This document shows, piece by piece, positions 24,240 through 32,673 of a stretch of 44,948 nucleotides of DNA. Numbering within the stretch: position 1 is the first letter of the stretch; each line of letters opens with the position of its first letter. The notes below the pieces were generated by a model. The model was not told where the DNA came from. It saw nothing but the letters and a program-made list of their open reading frames with translations, and did not search any database. Origin of the DNA: JANQQZ01 sp039187315 (GTDB lineage Bacteria; Planctomycetota; Phycisphaerae; Phycisphaerales; UBA1924); contig JBCCZQ010000017.1 in NCBI GenBank assembly GCA_039187315.1, forward strand, positions 1-44,948, read 5' to 3'. The position numbers and the translations under genes are program-made.

Positions 24240-24896
24240 CTAAGCGTCCGGTCCGGTCGGTTCGCCGCTGATCGGATTGTTGAAGTGCCCGTCCTGAATC
24301 GGGACGACAACCTCGAGCACGTGCTGGAGCACGCTCGCGGGCGAGCCGACGGCGTCGACTTCGTGGATGATCGAGCTGTCATAGTGGCCGAGCACAGGAG
24401 CGGTTTCGTCCTCGTAGATTCGCCAGCGGTTGCGGATCACATCCTCCTTCGCATCATCGATCCGATTTTCCTTCAGTGCGCGGCGACGGAGGCGTTTGAT
24501 CATGGCCTCCTTATCGGGGCAGACCAGGTGCACGATGCCCAGCACATCGATGTGCTTGTCCATCAGATCCGCCTGCTCGACATTGCGGGGGATGCCGTCG
24601 AGGATGAGCAGATCGTCGTGGGTCTTGTAGAGGCTCAGGATCGTCTGCGCGTGGACGTTCTCGACCCACATCTCAACCGTGACCTCGTCGGGAACGAGCT
24701 CGCCCTTGGATGAGTACTCGTAGAAGACGCGGCCGAGGTCGGAGTGGATATCCAGCGAGCGGAACACCTCTCCACAGGAAAGGTGGAAGAAGCCGGGGAT
24801 CCGGCCGAGGATCGCGCCCTGGGTGCCCTTGCCGGCGCCGGGGGCACCGAACAGCAGAATGCATTGATACTTGGGGTGTTTGTGGGCGTCGCTCAT
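24240..24896 (-). CDS. adk: Adenylate kinase-like nucleoside monophosphate kinase
   Basis: The 218-residue P-loop kinase transfers phosphate between ATP and a nucleoside monophosphate. It has LFGAPGAGKGTQ at about 15-26, the NMP-site CGEVFR where GDMLR is usual, DGIPRNVEQA in place of DGFPRTxxQA, and a short LID region with NRIDDAKEDVIRNRW and YEDETAPVLGHY. The C-terminal tail after about 195 (NNPISGEPTGPDA) is an addition. The start at 24896 has AAGGAG nine nt upstream; a longer frame has no support. The substitutions at the NMP site leave open a UMP/CMP-type specificity. It lies between fusA and the prepilin gene on the same strand. Confidence 0.85.
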   Translation of the reverse strand: MSDAHKHPKYQCILLFGAPGAGKGTQGAILGRIPGFFHLSCGEVFRSLDIHSDLGRVFYEYSSKGELVPDEVTVEMWVENVHAQTILSLYKTHDDLLILDGIPRNVEQADLMDKHIDVLGIVHLVCPDKEAMIKRLRRRALKENRIDDAKEDVIRNRWRIYEDETAPVLGHYDSSIIHEVDAVGSPASVLQHVLEVVVPIQDGHFNNPISGEPTGPDA

Positions 24897-24971
24897 GGCC
24901 GGTCTCCTTGCGAGAACGCCTGCTATCGGGCAGAATCCGTCAGATGTATACAGGATAGCCGACAGCGGGCG

Positions 24972-25001
24972 CAAAGAAACGCCCGCCGTGTCCGACGGGC
25001 G
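24972..25001 (-). terminator. Rho-independent terminator of fusA
   Basis: On the reverse strand an eight-pair stem (CGCCCGTC with GGCGGGCG, one G-T pair, six-nt loop) is followed by TTTCTTTG, starting 29 nt after the fusA stop at 25030. A second GC-rich arm just beyond the T-tract can compete for the same strand. Confidence 0.75.
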
Positions 25002-25029
25002 CGCCTTGGTTGATGTGTGTTGCGGAGAC

Positions 25030-27147
25030 TCAGCTGCCCGAGGCGATGACTTCCTTCTGGAGGCTCGGGGGCATCGGCCGGTAGGCCAGGAACTCCATCG
25101 AGCTCGCGGCCCGACCCTGGCTGATGCCGCGGAGGGTTGTGGTGTAGCCGAACATCTCGCTCAAAGGGACCTCGGCGGTGACCGCCTTGACGTGGCCGCG
25201 GTCCTCGGTGTCGTTGATCATGCCCCGGCGGCTGGATAGATCGCCGGTGACGTTGCCAAGGTAGTCGTCGGGCGTGATGATGACGACCTTCATGATCGGC
25301 TCGAGCAGCACGCTGCCCGCACGCCCGACTGCGTCACGCAGGGCCAGGCGGCCGGCCTGTTCGAACGCGACCTGGCTCGAGTCGACCTCGTGGTACGAGC
25401 CGTCGATCAACTCCGCGCAGATGTTGATCAGCGGGTAGCTAGCCGAGACGCCCGACTTGGCGGTCTCGCGGATGCCGGCCTCGACAGAGGGTATGAACTC
25501 CTTGGGGATCTTCCCGCCGACGATCGAGTTCTTGAACGCGATGTTGTCGTCGAATTTCAGGCCCTCGGTCTCGGCCTCCTCCGGTGTCATGGGCCTGAGG
25601 TTGATCACGCAGTGGCCGAACTGGCCGCGGCCGCCGGTCTGCTTCTTGAATTTGCCCTCAACCTTGGTGGCCTCGCCCTTGACCGCCTCGCGATAGGAGA
25701 CGCGTGGCTTGCCGACCTCGACACCGATCTTCATGTCACGCACGAGCCTGTTCTTGATGATCTCGAGGTGGAGCTCGCCCATGCCGGCGATGATGGTCTG
25801 GCCCGTCTCATCGTCGTAGTGGCTCTGGAATGAAGGATCCTCACGGCGGATGGTGACCAGCGCTTCGCCGAGCTTGCGGTTGTCGTCGGCCGAGTTCGGC
25901 TCGATCGACATGCTGATGACCGGATCGGGAAAATCCATCCGCTCGAGGATGATCGGATCGTCGGGGTCGCAGAGCGAGTCACCCGTGATCGAGTCCTTGA
26001 TGCCGACGACCGCGACGATGTTGCCAGCGCCGACCTCCTCGAGGGCTTGGCGGTCCTTGGCGTGCATCTCGAAGATGCGGCTGATGTTCTCCTTCTTGCC
26101 GTTGCCAGGGTTGAGCACACGGCTGCCCTTGGTCACCTTGCCCGAGTAGATCCGCATGTAGGTCAGGTCGCCGTGGGCATCGTTGACGACCTTGAAGACC
26201 AGGGCACTGAAGCCGGCGTCGTCGGAGTGCGGGCGGGTGAGCTTCTCGTCCGGGTCGCGCGGGTTCTCGCCCTGCACATCGGGGACCTCGTTGGGGCTGG
26301 GCAGGAAGTCGATCACGCCGTCGATCAGCCGCTGCACGCCGACGTTCTTCAGGGCCGAGCCGCAGAAGACCGGGTTGCACTCGAGCGCGATGGTGCCCTT
26401 GCGGATCGCCTTCTTGATCTCTTCGACCGTGATCGAATCCTCGTCCTCGAGGTAACGCTCCATCAGGTCGTCATCGAGCGCGACGGCCCCCTCGATCAGG
26501 TCATGGCGCCACTTCTTTGCACGCTCGAGCTGGTCCTCAGGGATGTCCTTCTCGGTGACCTTCGCGCCCATCGACTCAACGTCGAAGTAGTACGCCTTCA
26601 TGCCGAGCAGGTCGATGATGCCCGCGAGCTCGTTGCCGTGGCCGATCGGGATCTGGACCGCGATCGGGTTGGCCCCGAGGCGTTTCTTGATCGAGTCGAA
26701 GCTGAAGTCGAAGTCCGCGCCGAGCTTGTCCATCTTGTTGATGAAGCACATGCGGGGGACCTCGTAGCGGTCCGCCTGGCGCCAGACGGTCTCGGACTGG
26801 GCCTCGACACCCTCCTTGCCGTCGAAGACCGCCACGGCGCCGTCGAGCACGCGGAGCGACCGCTCGACCTCGATGGTGAAGTCGACGTGGCCCGGGGTAT
26901 CGATCAGATTGATCTTGAAATCGACACCGTCTTTCGTCCAGGGGCAGGTGGTGGCGGCTGACTGGATCGTGATGCCGCGCTCCTGCTCCTCTTGGAGGAA
27001 GTCCATCGTCGCGGTGCCCTCGTGAACCTCACCGAGCTTGTAGTTCTTGCCCGTGTAGTACAGGATGCGCTCGGTGACGGTGGTCTTGCCCGCGTCGATG
27101 TGGGCGACGATGCCGATGTTCCGGATGTTCGACAGGTCGGTGGCCAT
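25030..27147 (-). CDS. fusA: Elongation factor G
   Basis: The 705-residue GTPase drives tRNA-mRNA translocation on the ribosome. G motifs are complete: AHIDAGKTT with Lys21, RGITIQSAA in switch I, DTPGHVDFT in switch II, and NKMD. Domain IV carries GQFGHCVINL and GGKIPKEFIPSVE, and the C-terminus has SEMFGYTTTLRGISQGRAASSMEF. Its length and full set of domains fit a translating EF-G. It is not beside rpsL, rpsG or tuf, so it is separated from the classical str operon; planctomycetes often carry more than one EF-G and this could be either the main or a second copy. GAGG nine nt upstream supports the start. Confidence 0.95.
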   Translation of the reverse strand: MATDLSNIRNIGIVAHIDAGKTTVTERILYYTGKNYKLGEVHEGTATMDFLQEEQERGITIQSAATTCPWTKDGVDFKINLIDTPGHVDFTIEVERSLRVLDGAVAVFDGKEGVEAQSETVWRQADRYEVPRMCFINKMDKLGADFDFSFDSIKKRLGANPIAVQIPIGHGNELAGIIDLLGMKAYYFDVESMGAKVTEKDIPEDQLERAKKWRHDLIEGAVALDDDLMERYLEDEDSITVEEIKKAIRKGTIALECNPVFCGSALKNVGVQRLIDGVIDFLPSPNEVPDVQGENPRDPDEKLTRPHSDDAGFSALVFKVVNDAHGDLTYMRIYSGKVTKGSRVLNPGNGKKENISRIFEMHAKDRQALEEVGAGNIVAVVGIKDSITGDSLCDPDDPIILERMDFPDPVISMSIEPNSADDNRKLGEALVTIRREDPSFQSHYDDETGQTIIAGMGELHLEIIKNRLVRDMKIGVEVGKPRVSYREAVKGEATKVEGKFKKQTGGRGQFGHCVINLRPMTPEEAETEGLKFDDNIAFKNSIVGGKIPKEFIPSVEAGIRETAKSGVSASYPLINICAELIDGSYHEVDSSQVAFEQAGRLALRDAVGRAGSVLLEPIMKVVIITPDDYLGNVTGDLSSRRGMINDTEDRGHVKAVTAEVPLSEMFGYTTTLRGISQGRAASSMEFLAYRPMPPSLQKEVIASGS

Positions 27148-27532
27148 GGTCGGAGTCCTCGTTCCGGTCGGCGGTCTGCCGGTCCCGGTGCGTGCTTCTG
27201 GGGGGATGTATGGCTTGTTCGCTGGTGGGGTTGGCGTCGGTTCGATGATGCTGGAGGGCTCGGACGAGACGGGAACCCGTCAGGCCGAGCGAGCGGCACA
27301 GTGCGTCGGTGTTTCTTCGTCCTCGTCCATCGCGGCTGCTCCGGTGCTCGTGCTCGCCACGGCAATGCGGCTAGATGGCCGCATCCTCCGGGCTATCGAC
27401 TCCATCGGTCCGAATCGCGGCTGGCTTGCCCGGCGGCCGAGGCGGGCCCCGAGCGTGCCGTTTGACAAACCAGACACGGAATGCTAGCGGGGGTGCGCGG
27501 AGCGTCAAGGCAGGAGGCGTTGTGCAGAGCCG
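27148..27532 (-). other. Long leader region of fusA
   Basis: This 385-nt stretch on the reverse strand lies between the stop of the ligase-like gene and fusA. It contains a good promoter at 27481-27508, which would give a leader of about 327 nt. A 65-codon open frame (GTG at 27477 to 27280) lies inside it but has no Shine-Dalgarno and no recognisable protein character. No obvious riboswitch motif was seen. Confidence 0.5.
27481..27508 (-). promoter_or_regulatory. Candidate sigma70-type promoter of fusA
   Basis: On the reverse strand TTGACG (27508-27503) and TAGCAT (27486-27481) are separated by 16 nt. The -35 matches the consensus at five of six positions and the -10 at four. It is among the best promoter matches in the window. 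Confidence 0.6.
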
Positions 27533-29749
27533 TTACCGATCCAAGCCGGCCCACGTCTGGGCTTCCGCCCGCATGCGGTCGGTCAGGCCCGCGAGCGGAT
27601 CCAGACGCATCGCCTCATCGAGTTCGATCGCCCGGCGGGCCAGGGTGCCGGCCTGCTCGCCTTTGCCCGCTGCGAGCAGCAAACGGGCGGCCCGGTACGG
27701 ATGGAGGGGGTTGGTCGGATCGAGTTCGCCCGCTCGGGTGGAGGCGGCCGCGGCACGATCGAACAGGCCCGGCTCAGCGGCCGACACCGCGACACGCTCG
27801 AGGACCGCGCTCAGCCCCGCGAACCCGCTGGCATCGGCTCGGGTCTCGGTCAACCGTTCGGCTTCAGCGATCGCGTCCGAGAACCAGCCGGACGCCGGCC
27901 CCGTCTCGCCGGAACGCGCCCGCGCTTCACCCGCCGAGAGCATCGCCTGGATCAGGGCCTTGGAGGCCGCGGAGTCCGCGGGGAACCGCGCGACCATCGG
28001 GCGGAGGAGCGACACGGCTTGCTCGGCGGCATCGCGGACTGCATCGCCAACCAGCCTTTGGTCCGCCGGCGTGACCACGGTCGAATCGAGCTGTTCGGTG
28101 AGCGCATAGACCCGTTGGGCGGCCTGCGCGCTGCGGACCATGGCCCGTTCGTAGCGCAGCAGCCCCGCCGCGTTCCACGCCAGCAGGGCCGCGAGCCCAC
28201 CGAGCAGCACGTACGTACCGGTCTGGCGGATCGGCCCGGCGCGACGCCGAACAGGCATCGCCAGACCGATCAGCAGCATGACGAGCGGCGCCGCTGTGTG
28301 GATGAACAGCACCATGTCGAACTGTGCGGCCATGACCAGCGACAGGCCGATGACTCCGTACGCGTGGCGACCGGGCCGGAGCCGCCAGACGACGGCGGCC
28401 AGCCCGACCCATGCCGCAAGCCCCACGATCCTGCCGAGCGCGAGCTCGATCGTGGTGGCATCGACCTCGATCGCCGCGTTCGCCACAGTGGGGACCATCG
28501 CGATCAACCCCAAGCGCAGAACCACAGTCCGGCGAAGCCCGCTGGCGAAAGCGCCCGGTGATGGGGTTGCGAGCGATCGCGCGATGACGAAACAGCACCC
28601 GACGGAGACCGCCGCCCACGCCCAGCCAGCAACACCGAGCATCGCGATCCAGTCCAGCAGCGCGTGGTGCGTGCTGGTGACGCTCTCGGGAGCCGTGGGA
28701 GGCTTGGCAAGCACATAGGCCTGCCGGAATCCGGACGGTCCGGTTCCCTCGATCGCGTTCGAAGCGACAACATCGACGCCTCCGACCATGTAGAACCAGC
28801 GGAACAGCAGCGAGCGCTCGGTCTCGGGCACGCCGAGCACGCCTCGGGCTACCACGGCCGCGGTCGGCAGCGCGACCGCCCCGAGCAGGGCTGCCCACGC
28901 GATCGGCCTTGAGAGCCGACTCGCCACAAGACCCGCCCCGGTGCTCACACACAAGATCAGCGGCCCTGCTTTTGAGCCGGTCACCAGCACCCCCGCGATG
29001 CAGGCGGCGAGCCCGCCGAACCCGGCCGCGAGCCATCCGATTGGCACCCGTCTTCGTGCCCGCCAGAGCGCGAGCGCTAGACCGGCGGCGCCCGCAGCCA
29101 AGACGGAGGCGAGCACGTTCGATAGCCCGAACCACGCGGTGTGATCGAGCTGGCTCAGCCGCCGCTCGTACTGCGCCGCCGAGGGACCGTCCGGGTCCAT
29201 GCCTCGGGATTCCAGGATTGCGTCTCGGTTGGCCTCAAAGCTTGTCAGGACCGAAGGACCCTCAAAGAGGATCTGTACCGCGGCCTTCGCCAGCAGCATG
29301 CCCGCCAGACCCAGACAGCAGGCCAGCGCGAACCTGCGCCACCTCGGCAGTCCGCCGCACGCCCGGCCCGCAGCCAAGATCGCCCACACGGCCGTCCATG
29401 TGCCCGCGGTCGCAAGGGCCTCAGCATCGCCGGAATCGAGCAACAGGGCGCGGACCTGCACGAGGACGCCGCCCGCGAGCGCTGCCAACGAGAGCCAGTC
29501 CGATGACCCCCGCAGCCCGACCAGCACAAGTCCTGATCCCACCAGCATCGCCCAAGACAGCCACGCGGACCCGCCCGGCCCGAGCGAGGTGGCGACCAGC
29601 GGCTGGCTGAACGGGTCTGCATCCCAGCCTGGGACCGGGTTGTACGTCACGATCGCCCGCGTCAGGACGGCGCACAACAGGATGCCCAGCCCGAGGGCCG
29701 CCAGTGTCGGCCGCCCGAACGCGGGTTTGGTGCCCGGCGCCGGGCTCAC
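27533..29749 (-). CDS. O-antigen ligase/polymerase-like membrane protein with C-terminal TPR-like region
   Basis: This encodes 738 residues: about twelve hydrophobic segments in the first 540 residues, then a soluble helical region of about 190 residues with TPR-like periodicity (RAGELDPTNPLHPYRAARLLLAAGKGEQAG). The large loop after the ninth or so helix contains STHHALLDWIAMLGVAGWAW, which resembles the HNxxLxxLxexGxxG signature of the Wzy/WaaL family that polymerises or ligates lipid-linked glycans outside the inner membrane. The GTG start at 29749 overlaps the preceding stop (GTGA); the longer frame upstream is only a shadow of that gene. It is the last gene of the ispH operon. Ligase versus polymerase cannot be decided. 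Confidence 0.8.
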   Translation of the reverse strand: MSPAPGTKPAFGRPTLAALGLGILLCAVLTRAIVTYNPVPGWDADPFSQPLVATSLGPGGSAWLSWAMLVGSGLVLVGLRGSSDWLSLAALAGGVLVQVRALLLDSGDAEALATAGTWTAVWAILAAGRACGGLPRWRRFALACCLGLAGMLLAKAAVQILFEGPSVLTSFEANRDAILESRGMDPDGPSAAQYERRLSQLDHTAWFGLSNVLASVLAAGAAGLALALWRARRRVPIGWLAAGFGGLAACIAGVLVTGSKAGPLILCVSTGAGLVASRLSRPIAWAALLGAVALPTAAVVARGVLGVPETERSLLFRWFYMVGGVDVVASNAIEGTGPSGFRQAYVLAKPPTAPESVTSTHHALLDWIAMLGVAGWAWAAVSVGCCFVIARSLATPSPGAFASGLRRTVVLRLGLIAMVPTVANAAIEVDATTIELALGRIVGLAAWVGLAAVVWRLRPGRHAYGVIGLSLVMAAQFDMVLFIHTAAPLVMLLIGLAMPVRRRAGPIRQTGTYVLLGGLAALLAWNAAGLLRYERAMVRSAQAAQRVYALTEQLDSTVVTPADQRLVGDAVRDAAEQAVSLLRPMVARFPADSAASKALIQAMLSAGEARARSGETGPASGWFSDAIAEAERLTETRADASGFAGLSAVLERVAVSAAEPGLFDRAAAASTRAGELDPTNPLHPYRAARLLLAAGKGEQAGTLARRAIELDEAMRLDPLAGLTDRMRAEAQTWAGLDR

Positions 29750-30825
29750 TCGGGATCCTCTCGGCGGCGTAGGCCGCGCTCGATCCCCGCCAGCAGCAGC
29801 AGCGCGAGCAGCGCCTGCACGAGCACGAGCGCCGACTGCCTCGGAGTCGCGTCGGCCATGATCAGCGCACCTAGACAGAGCACCGCGGTCAGGGACCAGA
29901 TCGACGCCACCGCGCCGGGCTTGGAGAGACCCCGACGCTCGAACCTGTGCGAGAGGTGCTGGAGATCGCCGACGAACGGCGAACGCCCCTGCGAGAGCCG
30001 GATCAGGATCACGCTTACGAAGTCGTAGAGCGGCACCGCGAGCAGCAGCAGGGGCATCGCGAGCCGGTCCCACCGCGGGTCGCTCGCGAGGGTCGAATCG
30101 ACGTAGGTCAGCCGCGTGGTGAGCCATGCGAGGGCAAAGCCCAGGACCAGGGACCCGCCGTCGCCCATGAATACGCGGGCACGCGGGTAGTTCCATGGAA
30201 GAAAGCCCAGCACGCCCGCCAGCAGCACCGCCGCGCCGAGCGCGACCTCGGACTGCCCCTGGACCATGGCTACGCCCAGCGTGCCAAGCGCGATGACGCC
30301 CGTGCAGCCGCCCGCCAGGCCGTCCATGTTGTCCAGGAAGTTCACCGCGTTCATGACGACCGCGAACCAGAGCGCGGTCAGCACGATCGAGGCCCACGCG
30401 CCGCCTGCCAGGGCGTCGGCCGCGGTCAGCAGCCTGGCGTCCGTCCACCACGCCAGCGCCGCTGGGATAACCAGCATCGCGGCCAGCTTCGGTGACCAAG
30501 GCAGCGGTCTGCGGTCGTCGAGCAAGCCGATCCCGTGCAGGAGGAGCAGGCATACCAGCGTCGCGAACAGGTCTCCGGAGCCAATCGGCGAGGCGTGGCT
30601 ACCTCCCGTGTACGCCGCTACGCCCACAGCCACGCTTGCCAGCAGCCCGACGACGATCCCCACACCGCCGACGTTTGGCACACGGCGGGCGCGGGCCTTG
30701 GTCTGACCCTGCACACCGGCACCGTCCATCGCGCCGGCTCGCGAGCCGATCCAGATAGCCAGCCACGTGCCCACAAACGACGCGGCGAACGCGGAGGCAG
30801 ACATGATCAGAAGTGGAGCGGTCAC
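29746..30825 (-). CDS. Polyprenyl-phosphate glycosyl-1-phosphate transferase (WecA/MraY family)
   Basis: This encodes 359 residues with about ten membrane helices. The family motifs are present: PNVGGVGI, the Asp pair LLDDRRPLPW, NAVNFLDNMDGLAGG, FMGDGGSLVLG and a cytoplasmic loop with FVGDLQHLSHRF, the HxxH type that marks WecA/TagO-like members. Such enzymes start lipid-linked glycan synthesis by transferring a sugar phosphate to undecaprenyl phosphate. MraY proper has a different loop and lies in the dcw cluster, so a WecA-like role is more likely. The GTG at 30825 overlaps the upstream stop (GTGA); an upstream in-frame ATG at 30876 is less likely. Its product would feed the ligase-like protein encoded next. 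Confidence 0.9.
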   Translation of the reverse strand: MTAPLLIMSASAFAASFVGTWLAIWIGSRAGAMDGAGVQGQTKARARRVPNVGGVGIVVGLLASVAVGVAAYTGGSHASPIGSGDLFATLVCLLLLHGIGLLDDRRPLPWSPKLAAMLVIPAALAWWTDARLLTAADALAGGAWASIVLTALWFAVVMNAVNFLDNMDGLAGGCTGVIALGTLGVAMVQGQSEVALGAAVLLAGVLGFLPWNYPRARVFMGDGGSLVLGFALAWLTTRLTYVDSTLASDPRWDRLAMPLLLLAVPLYDFVSVILIRLSQGRSPFVGDLQHLSHRFERRGLSKPGAVASIWSLTAVLCLGALIMADATPRQSALVLVQALLALLLLAGIERGLRRREDPE

Positions 30826-31535
30826 GCCCGGGGCTCGGTTGGCATGGGGCGTTGCCGCGGGCGCGAGAGCATCCACGGAAGGTAGCCCATCACGTGGAGC
30901 AGCAGCGCCGCCAATGCGAGCAGCGGGAGCCTCGGCAGGGGCCAGCTTCCCAGGAACGCCGTAGGGCCGCCCGCCTCACCGACGTACATGAAGTTTGTTC
31001 CCAGCCGCATGTTGACAGGGATCAGGACGAGCCCAACCCCGACGGTCACGCCCGCGGTCCAGACCGCGTCGCGAAGCGTCGGCCGGTAGCGCTCGACCAA
31101 CGCCAGATAGACCGCGCCACCCACGATCGCCCAGTGGCTGAGCCAGAACGACCAGAACTCGACGGAGGCCGGCCCGACGCGCAGCACCGGGATGATGAAC
31201 GCCAGGCTCGACAGGCTCACGCCCCAGAAATAGGCCATCGCCAGCAGCCGTGGTGTTGGCATCAGGAATGTGGCTACGACGAGCATCCCGGCGAGGTCGC
31301 ACAGGTGCAGCGGCCAGCGTTCGCTGCTGTCGCCGCGAAAACCGACCCAGTAGACGTTGTGGCCGATCTGAAGCCCGAGCATGATCAGTCCGATGGTCCG
31401 CCTCAGTCTCGCACGGGCCTCCGACGGCTTGGAGATGGCATGTCGGACGAGCGCCCACGTGGCGGCACCGAAGCCGAGCACCACAGCGGCGTGCATCGGT
31501 CCGAAGGGCTCAAATCCTATCGCGGCCTGGCTCAC
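30822..31535 (-). CDS. YwaF-family integral membrane protein (TIGR02206-like)
   Basis: This encodes 237 residues with seven hydrophobic segments. The pattern PLHLCDLAGM, then FWSFWLSHWAIVGG, and RLGTNFMYV near the C-terminus matches the YwaF/TIGR02206 family (PLHLC, HW, NYMY). The family has no known biochemical function. The GTG at 31535 overlaps the rlmN stop (GTGA), and the stop overlaps the next gene's GTG, so it is coupled on both sides. Its place between an rRNA methyltransferase and lipid-glycan genes suggests a cell-envelope task, which is inference only. Confidence 0.85.
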   Translation of the reverse strand: MSQAAIGFEPFGPMHAAVVLGFGAATWALVRHAISKPSEARARLRRTIGLIMLGLQIGHNVYWVGFRGDSSERWPLHLCDLAGMLVVATFLMPTPRLLAMAYFWGVSLSSLAFIIPVLRVGPASVEFWSFWLSHWAIVGGAVYLALVERYRPTLRDAVWTAGVTVGVGLVLIPVNMRLGTNFMYVGEAGGPTAFLGSWPLPRLPLLALAALLLHVMGYLPWMLSRPRQRPMPTEPRA

Positions 31536-32650
31536 CCGCTCGGCGCCTCGTGCTCGTGCCGCAGCTGCCCGCACGCAGCGGCGATGTCGCGACCCCGGCT
31601 TGCGCGGATGTGGCAGTTGATCCCCGCTTCGCGCAGAACGGCCTGGAACCCGTGCACGGCCGCGTCGGCAGGGCGCCGGTACGGCAGGCCTTCAACCTCG
31701 TTGTACCGGATCAGATTGACGTTTGCACGGAGCGTACGGCTCAGGCGGACGAGCTCCTTCGCGTCGGTTGTGCCGTCGTTCGTGCCGCCGAGCAGCGTGT
31801 ACTCGAGTGTGATCTCTCGCCCGGTCTTCTTGAACCACGCCGAGCATGCATCGAGCAGCTCGCGGATCGTGGTGTACTCCGACCAGGGGATCAGCTCCCG
31901 CCGGAGCTCGTCGCTCGTGGCGTGGAGCGAGAGCGCGAGGGTGACGGGGACGTCGAGCTCCGCCGCAAGACGGTTGATGTACTTGGGCAGGCCGACGGTT
32001 GAGACGGTGATCTTGCGCCCGCCGATGCCGAGTCCGAACGGACGCGGTCGGGTGAGTGTTCGGATCGCGTCGGTCACCGCGTTGAAGTTGCTCAGCGGCT
32101 CACCCATGCCCATAAACACAACATTCGAAATCCGACCGACGCCCGGCAGCCGCTCGAGCTGCCAGACCTGCTCGACGATCCGTCCCGCGGACAGGTTGCC
32201 GTCAAGGCCTGAGAGCCCCGACGCGCAGAACCGGCAGCCGACCGGACACCCGACCTGGCTGGAGATGCACGCCGTTTTGCGGCTGGAACCCGGATCAAGC
32301 GATGGGATCATGACGCACTCGGTCTGACGCGTCGGATCGCCTTGCTGCCCCAGGACCGGCAGTGCGGAAGCCGGTGCCGATGGGTCGCCCCACTCGATCA
32401 GCAGCTTCTGGGTGCCGTCCGTCGCGATCTGATGCTCTACCGTGTCGCCCGTGCGTATGTGCATGGCATCCGCGGCCGCCTTGCGCAGCGCCGGCGGCAG
32501 GTTGTGCCACGCGGCGGGGTCATCCACGCCCCGCTCGACGACGTGCGCCATGAACTGCTTCGCGCGGTAGGCCTCGAACCCGCGTCGTTCGCACCACGCG
32601 GCCAACTCGTCGGCAGACATTCCGAAGACGTGGTCGGTCGGGTGGTCCAT
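31532..32650 (-). CDS. rlmN: 23S rRNA (adenine-2503-C2) methyltransferase, radical SAM
   Basis: This 372-residue radical SAM enzyme methylates C2 of A2503 in 23S rRNA and probably A37 of some tRNAs. The iron-sulfur motif is CPVGCRFC (CxxxCxxC). GMGEPLSNF and SLHATSDELR follow, and the methyl-carrying cysteine is expected to be Cys360 in RDIAAACGQL. The start at 32650 opens with MDHPTDHVFGMSADEL, the normal N-terminal helical domain; a much longer frame upstream lies inside ispH. No strong Shine-Dalgarno is seen; the gap from ispH is 23 nt. The stop overlaps the YwaF-like gene. Confidence 0.95.
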   Translation of the reverse strand: MDHPTDHVFGMSADELAAWCERRGFEAYRAKQFMAHVVERGVDDPAAWHNLPPALRKAAADAMHIRTGDTVEHQIATDGTQKLLIEWGDPSAPASALPVLGQQGDPTRQTECVMIPSLDPGSSRKTACISSQVGCPVGCRFCASGLSGLDGNLSAGRIVEQVWQLERLPGVGRISNVVFMGMGEPLSNFNAVTDAIRTLTRPRPFGLGIGGRKITVSTVGLPKYINRLAAELDVPVTLALSLHATSDELRRELIPWSEYTTIRELLDACSAWFKKTGREITLEYTLLGGTNDGTTDAKELVRLSRTLRANVNLIRYNEVEGLPYRRPADAAVHGFQAVLREAGINCHIRASRGRDIAAACGQLRHEHEAPSG

Positions 32651-32673
32651 GGCACGGTTCGCTGGCTCGGCGG

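Noticed and set aside
26047..26961. 304-codon frame opposite fusA
   Set aside because: Antisense shadow of a highly conserved, biased-codon gene; its translation is Asp/Val/Leu-rich and has no family pattern.
27280..27477. 65-codon gene in the fusA leader
   Set aside because: Not called as a gene: no Shine-Dalgarno and an unremarkable sequence; kept only as a possible leader frame.
27460..27489. Plus-strand promoter TTGACA-17-TAGCGG
   Set aside because: The -35 is perfect but the -10 is poor, and no plus-strand gene follows.
29750..30553. Long N-terminal extension of the ligase-like gene
   Set aside because: It is Arg/Gly-rich shadow sequence of the WecA-like gene on the same strand in another frame; the GTGA start at 29749 is better.
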